From: Treponema sp.
GTDB taxonomy: Bacteria; Spirochaetota; Spirochaetia; Treponematales; Breznakiellaceae
DNA length: 9,708 bases
Assembly (NCBI GenBank): GCA_031266095.1
Contig: JAISBR010000131.1
Location: forward strand, 1-9,708
Direction: 5' to 3'
Shown here: piece after piece, positions 7,647 through 9,708 of the stretch
Numbering within the stretch: position 1 is the stretch's first letter
How the letters are laid out: each line of letters begins with the position of its first letter
Notes under the pieces: model-generated
Database searches by the model: none
Told to the model about the DNA's origin: nothing
Seen by the model: only the letters and a program-made list of their open reading frames with translations
Made by a program: the position numbers and the translations under genes

Positions 7647-7676
7647 GCTTACACAACTGCTTACAAAATGCTTACA
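7647..7676 (+). repeat. Three GCTTACA direct repeats
   Basis: GCTTACA occurs at 7647-7653, 7659-7665 and 7670-7676, with start-to-start spacing of 12 and 11 bases, close to one helical turn. This is the layout of a small iteron or protein-binding cluster. Two GTTAAG copies also occur just upstream (about 7597-7602 and 7614-7619). Function unknown. Confidence 0.7.
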
Positions 7677-7695
7677 GTACCGCAAAGAAAACCCA

Positions 7696-7720
7696 GCCCT
7701 TGTAAAAAAGGGCCTTTTTT
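7696..7720 (+). terminator. Intrinsic terminator
   Basis: GCCCTT (7696-7701) pairs with AAGGGC (7708-7713) across a GTAAAA loop, followed by CTTTTTT. It would end the transcript from the 7396 promoter after about 290 bases. The same DNA also forms a palindrome with arms GTAAAAAAGG (7702-7711) and CCTTTTTTAC (7713-7722), so a competing fold exists and termination on the minus strand is possible. Confidence 0.65.
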
Positions 7721-7926
7721 ACTGTCCCCGACCCCTTAAAAAATACCCGCCTGTATCGCTTGTAGCGGGTCATAGCGTTTTCCCGCCAACCGTTACAACC
7801 GCCCTTTCCTGCGCCGCAATTTCCCCAGGGTAAAAGCCCTGTTAAAAAGCGGTGCAAGAAACCCCGGCACCCCACCCCCGGCAAACAGCCGCATTTACCC
7901 GCAATACAAGCACCGTGGGGAGCATA

Positions 7927-7943
7927 GCGTACTATGCCCGCCC
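7927..7943. repeat. Copy 1 of a 17-bp dispersed repeat, hairpin-forming
   Basis: GCGTACTATGCCCGCCC matches the copy at 8243-8259 at 16 of 17 positions. With its left flank it forms the hairpin GCATAG-CGTA-CTATGC (7922-7937), a 6-bp stem with a 4-base loop. Confidence 0.55.
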
Positions 7944-8156
7944 AGGGCCGCGCAACCTTCATGCTTATCGTGCTTCGGTGGCGATATGGCGGCGGCATAT
8001 ATTGTCCCTCCCCCTCGCCGCCGGGCTTCCCCCGCTCATAAGAAAATAGGTTGGGTTTGCTCCCCCGGTCGCTTCGCTCCCTCCTCCGCAAACCCTTCAT
8101 AAACGGCTCAAAGGGGGAGGGGCAGCCCCCGGCCCGTGGCCGGTGGCCGAATGGTA

Positions 8157-8192
8157 GAAAAAAACGCAAACCTCCCTGTTTGCGTTTTTTTC
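8157..8192. terminator. Bidirectional intrinsic terminator
   Basis: The arms GAAAAAAACGCAAAC (8157-8171) and GTTTGCGTTTTTTTC (8178-8192) are perfectly complementary over 15 bp around a CTCCCT loop. The stem has a T run at its 3' end on both strands, so it should terminate transcription from either direction. No gene ends close to it, which suggests an unannotated RNA or a relic unit. Confidence 0.75.
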
Positions 8193-8199
8193 TGTTTCA

Positions 8200-8218
8200 G
8201 GGCGGCGTCCTGCCGCCC
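8200..8218. repeat. GC-rich hairpin
   Basis: GGGCGGC (8200-8206) and GCCGCCC (8212-8218) form a perfect 7-bp stem around GTCCT, eight bases after the bidirectional terminator. No T run follows. Role unknown. Confidence 0.55.
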
Positions 8219-8242
8219 CCGCCACCACACCGCCACAGCGGG

Positions 8243-8259
8243 GCGTGCTATGCCCGCCC
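8243..8259. repeat. Copy 2 of the 17-bp dispersed repeat
   Basis: GCGTGCTATGCCCGCCC differs from the copy at 7927-7943 by one base. Its left flank differs from copy 1, but here GGGC (8241-8244) can pair with GCCC (8252-8255), so hairpin potential is kept by different bases. Confidence 0.5.
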
Positions 8260-8371
8260 GGATTTTCGTCTTCCCATCACGCACAGAGCAATCAGCCCCA
8301 CGGCTGGCGTAGGTGAAGCCGCCTCCCCGAAAGATTGGCAAGATGTTACCTTTGTTAGCTATAACCGCCAG

Positions 8372-8394
8372 ACCGCCTACGGCGGACAGGCGGT
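8372..8394. repeat. Hairpin with two mutually exclusive pairings
   Basis: ACCGCC (8372-8377) can pair with GGCGGT (8389-8394), or CCGCC (8373-8377) can pair with the nearer GGCGG (8381-8385). The alternative pairing resembles a switch, but no downstream gene supports a regulatory role. Confidence 0.45.
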
Positions 8395-8500
8395 AATCTC
8401 CCCGGTGAAAAAACTTATCCGCAATCCCGCATACCGCCACACTTTTCCGCAAGGATGAAGCTATGAACCGTGAGCGAAACCGGCTTCCCCGTAAAACCCA

Positions 8501-8521
8501 CCCACCTTTCAGAAGGGTGGG
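8501..8521. repeat. Small hairpin
   Basis: CCCACC (8501-8506) pairs with GGTGGG (8516-8521) around a nine-base loop. It lies 30 bases before the longer hairpin at 8552-8586. No T run adjoins it. Confidence 0.5.
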
Positions 8522-8551
8522 CCTATCCGTAAAAAAAGTCTGTTCGTAAAG

Positions 8552-8586
8552 CCCCGCCTTGCGACCTTACAGGACGCAAGGCGGGG
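8552..8586. repeat. Perfect 12-bp GC-rich hairpin
   Basis: CCCCGCCTTGCG (8552-8563) pairs with CGCAAGGCGGGG (8575-8586). Inside the 11-base loop, CCT and AGG can add three more pairs around TAC. This is the most stable non-terminator hairpin of the tract and marks its transition to the AT-rich block. No T run follows on plus; on minus it is followed by a short mixed stretch, so a terminator role is not supported. Confidence 0.7.
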
Positions 8587-8747
8587 AAAGCCTGGTGAGA
8601 TACCATCGGCAATGTAGTATGTATGCTTCTGCTTCAATTTTCGGGATAACCCCTATATATATCTTTTTTATATTTATTTCTTTTTTTTAGAAAGCATAAG
8701 CAAAAGAAAAAGATAACTATATTAGAAGGGAAAATTGTATATCAAAA

Positions 8748-8763
8748 GATATTTCTCAATATC
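8748..8763. repeat. Small AT-rich hairpin in an AT-rich block
   Basis: GATATT (8748-8753) and AATATC (8758-8763) surround TCTC. The surrounding block 8640-8790 is A- and T-run rich. No initiator-binding pattern is clear. Confidence 0.35.
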
Positions 8764-8834
8764 GCTATTTTCAGTGTAGGATACCATGGCGTAACCCATG
8801 ACAGGGAAGAATACAAGCAACATATTCAAAGCAG

Positions 8835-8927
8835 GATTTTTTCATGAGAGGGGAGAGTGCGCGTTCCTTGAAAATGCTATTTTTTGTACAAACCCGCAAT
8901 AATCACTGTCAAGATGATTTTTTCATG
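8835..8927 (+). repeat. 12-bp direct repeat pair
   Basis: GATTTTTTCATG occurs at 8835-8846 and again at 8916-8927, start to start 81 bases. In an AT-rich stretch a chance match is possible, but the exact 12-base identity with the CATG end is noteworthy. Confidence 0.45.
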
Positions 8928-8944
8928 CTTTTTCGTGTATCAAT

Positions 8945-8994
8945 AAAAAAGACTGCCACCGTCTCAATAGCAAACCATATCAACAGCGACAGTC
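8945..8994 (-). terminator. Probable terminator downstream of the primase gene
   Basis: On the minus strand, 8994-8982 pairs with 8963-8951 over 13 positions (nine Watson-Crick and four G-U pairs) around an 18-base loop, immediately followed by TTTTTT (8950-8945). The wobble pairs and T run occur only in this orientation. It lies about 80 bases after the primase stop codon. Confidence 0.55.
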
Positions 8995-9075
8995 AAAAAA
9001 TCAACCTATCATGCCTTCGCTACCCAACCGGGAAGGGGCGCGGGGAAACCCCAAGCCCCCAGCCGGGCAACAACG

Positions 9076-9708
9076 TTATACCTGAACCGCCAAGTCCTGC
9101 CAGAATCGTGCCTCCGAAGTCCGTTTCTGCACCAAGCCAAGCTCTTTCAGGCGGAGACCGAATATCCTCTCGCTCGTAGCTTGTTCGTTATTCTCATCAC
9201 ACCAGTCCTGATACACCTGAAATAATTCCCTTGCCCGGATCGCCGCCCCCGGCCTCTGGACGCACCGCTCTTTGAGAAAGTTCCCAATAACGTCCATCTC
9301 CCCCCGGTACTCGTCGGTGGCGTTGGTGATAACCGCCGGAACATTCAGCCCCTCCCGCTTCCAGCGGAGCGCACCTTCAATCAGCCAGTTCAGAATACCG
9401 GATTTTTCAGAAAGCAGTTTTTGTTCAAGATACCTGTCCCGCTTATCCTCGGTTATCCTCGTGGTAAAAGGGATCAGCTTGATCCGCCGCCAGATACCGT
9501 GGTCGGTTCCCCTGATAACCGGCTTATGATTTGAGGCCATGAAAATCTTGAAGGTCGGCACAAAATTGAAATACTCGCCGTACAGAAACCGGGCGGTTAA
9601 TGCGTCATTCCCTGTAACCTGTTTGATGAGATGTTCGGAGAGCCGCTTCCCCTGCTCGGTCTCGGAGGTGGTAACAAACCGCGCACCCCGCAGCCGGGCT
9701 ATGTCGTT
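9076..9708 (-). CDS. Phage/plasmid primase-helicase, P4/D5 family (C-terminal part, N-terminus beyond the window)
   Basis: The minus strand is open from the right edge to TAA at 9076-9078 (210 codons). Such proteins are replication initiators of phages, satellites and integrated plasmids, combining a primase with a superfamily 3 hexameric helicase. The visible part begins NDIARLRGARFVTTSETEQG, the region around Walker B, continues through LIKQVTGNDALTARFLYGE (27-45), sensor 1 in FKIFMASNHKP (53-63) and the arginine-finger segment GTDHGIWRRIKLIPF (67-81). A C-terminal winged-helix-like region (about 140-210; ARELFQVYQDWCDENNE, GLRLKELGL) follows, as in family members. Walker A and the primase domain must lie beyond 9708. 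A GTG at 9561 is not the start, since conserved family sequence continues upstream in frame. It marks a mobile element extending rightwards. Confidence 0.9.
   Translation of the reverse strand, partial: NDIARLRGARFVTTSETEQGKRLSEHLIKQVTGNDALTARFLYGEYFNFVPTFKIFMASNHKPVIRGTDHGIWRRIKLIPFTTRITEDKRDRYLEQKLLSEKSGILNWLIEGALRWKREGLNVPAVITNATDEYRGEMDVIGNFLKERCVQRPGAAIRARELFQVYQDWCDENNEQATSERIFGLRLKELGLVQKRTSEARFWQDLAVQV

Larger units (their letters stand above)
7602..9075. other. Long non-coding tract with hairpins, repeats and strong base-composition shifts
   Basis: I find no convincing protein gene here. Composition changes in blocks: mixed or AT-rich to about 7720, GC-rich and rich in inverted repeats from about 7720 to 8600, strongly AT-rich from about 8640 to 8960, then GC-rich again toward the primase. 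Frames open in the GC-rich block (minus 7672-8169, minus 8108-8452, plus 8051-8458) show no domain, lack ribosome binding sites and run through a perfect terminator hairpin, so I treat them as chance. No tRNA, CRISPR array or integron attC is apparent. Since a phage/plasmid primase borders it on the right, the tract probably contains the boundary and terminal non-coding part of a mobile element. Confidence 0.55.

Noticed and set aside
7672..8169. Open 165-codon frame on the minus strand
   Set aside because: Low-complexity Arg/Gly-rich translation, no ribosome binding site, starts within one terminator stem and ends in another. It looks like a product of GC-rich DNA.
8108..8452. Open 114-codon frame on the minus strand (TTG start) and the opposing frame 8051-8458
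   Set aside because: Both cross the perfect terminator hairpin at 8157-8192 and the hairpins nearby, overlap each other, and show no recognisable domain or start signal.
7720..8600. CRISPR array
   Set aside because: Repeats are only two copies of a 17-mer at about 316-base spacing; no regular repeat-spacer pattern and no cas gene.
8722..8823. 33-codon minus-strand ORF in the AT-rich block, and a 34-codon plus ORF at 8798-8902
   Set aside because: Too short, no ribosome binding site, no motif; the two overlap on opposite strands.
7330..9075. tRNA gene as an integration target
   Set aside because: I looked for a T-loop GTTCGA(A/G) within a cloverleaf. The only GTTCGAG, near 7518, has no pairing T-stem or acceptor stem.
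8844..9179. Open 111-codon plus-strand frame
   Set aside because: It overlaps the conserved primase C-terminus on the other strand by about 100 bases, runs through the probable primase terminator and has no ribosome binding site.

Overview
The window looks like a stretch of bacterial chromosome carrying a housekeeping and metabolic core with mobile DNA at both ends. Gene content is compatible with an anaerobic, amino-acid-fermenting, host-associated bacterium: an indolepyruvate:ferredoxin oxidoreductase-type enzyme, a sodium symporter and a PBP5-like carboxypeptidase. My impression is a spirochaete of the Treponema type, but no marker here proves this and it should be treated as a weak inference.

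Layout from left to right. (1) 1-1091, minus strand: a DDE transposase of the IS4/ISNCY-like type, open through the left window edge. Its upstream IS end lies only a few tens of bases beyond the 3' end of the next gene. (2) 1150-3898, minus strand: a tight two-gene unit, asnS (asparaginyl-tRNA synthetase) followed by a D-alanyl-D-alanine carboxypeptidase (dacA-like). (3) 4067-7329, plus strand: a sodium:solute symporter (SSF) gene and an iorA-like gene. They are separated by 86 bases that hold a perfect 24+24 bp palindrome with nested 13-bp dyads. The IorA-like protein has the complete TPP-dependent part but no C-terminal ferredoxin domain, and no iorB follows. (4) 7330-9075: about 1.75 kb with almost no protein-coding content. 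It begins with a strong sigma70-type promoter that would produce a leaderless mRNA for a 55-codon hydrophobic ORF, followed by three GCTTACA repeats and a terminator. Next comes a GC-rich, hairpin-dense tract (about 7720-8600), then an AT-rich tract (about 8640-8960). (5) 9076-9708, minus strand: the C-terminal part of a P4/D5-family phage/plasmid primase-helicase, open through the right edge, with a likely terminator downstream.

The asnS-dacA pair and the SSF-iorA pair diverge from the 3899-4066 intergenic region. SSF and iorA are likely co-transcribed, and the simplest reading is import and oxidative catabolism of an amino acid or 2-oxo acid. The primase indicates that a prophage, integrated plasmid or integrative element occupies the right side. 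Its left boundary probably lies somewhere in 7330-9075, but no integrase, tRNA or duplicated att site is visible to fix it.
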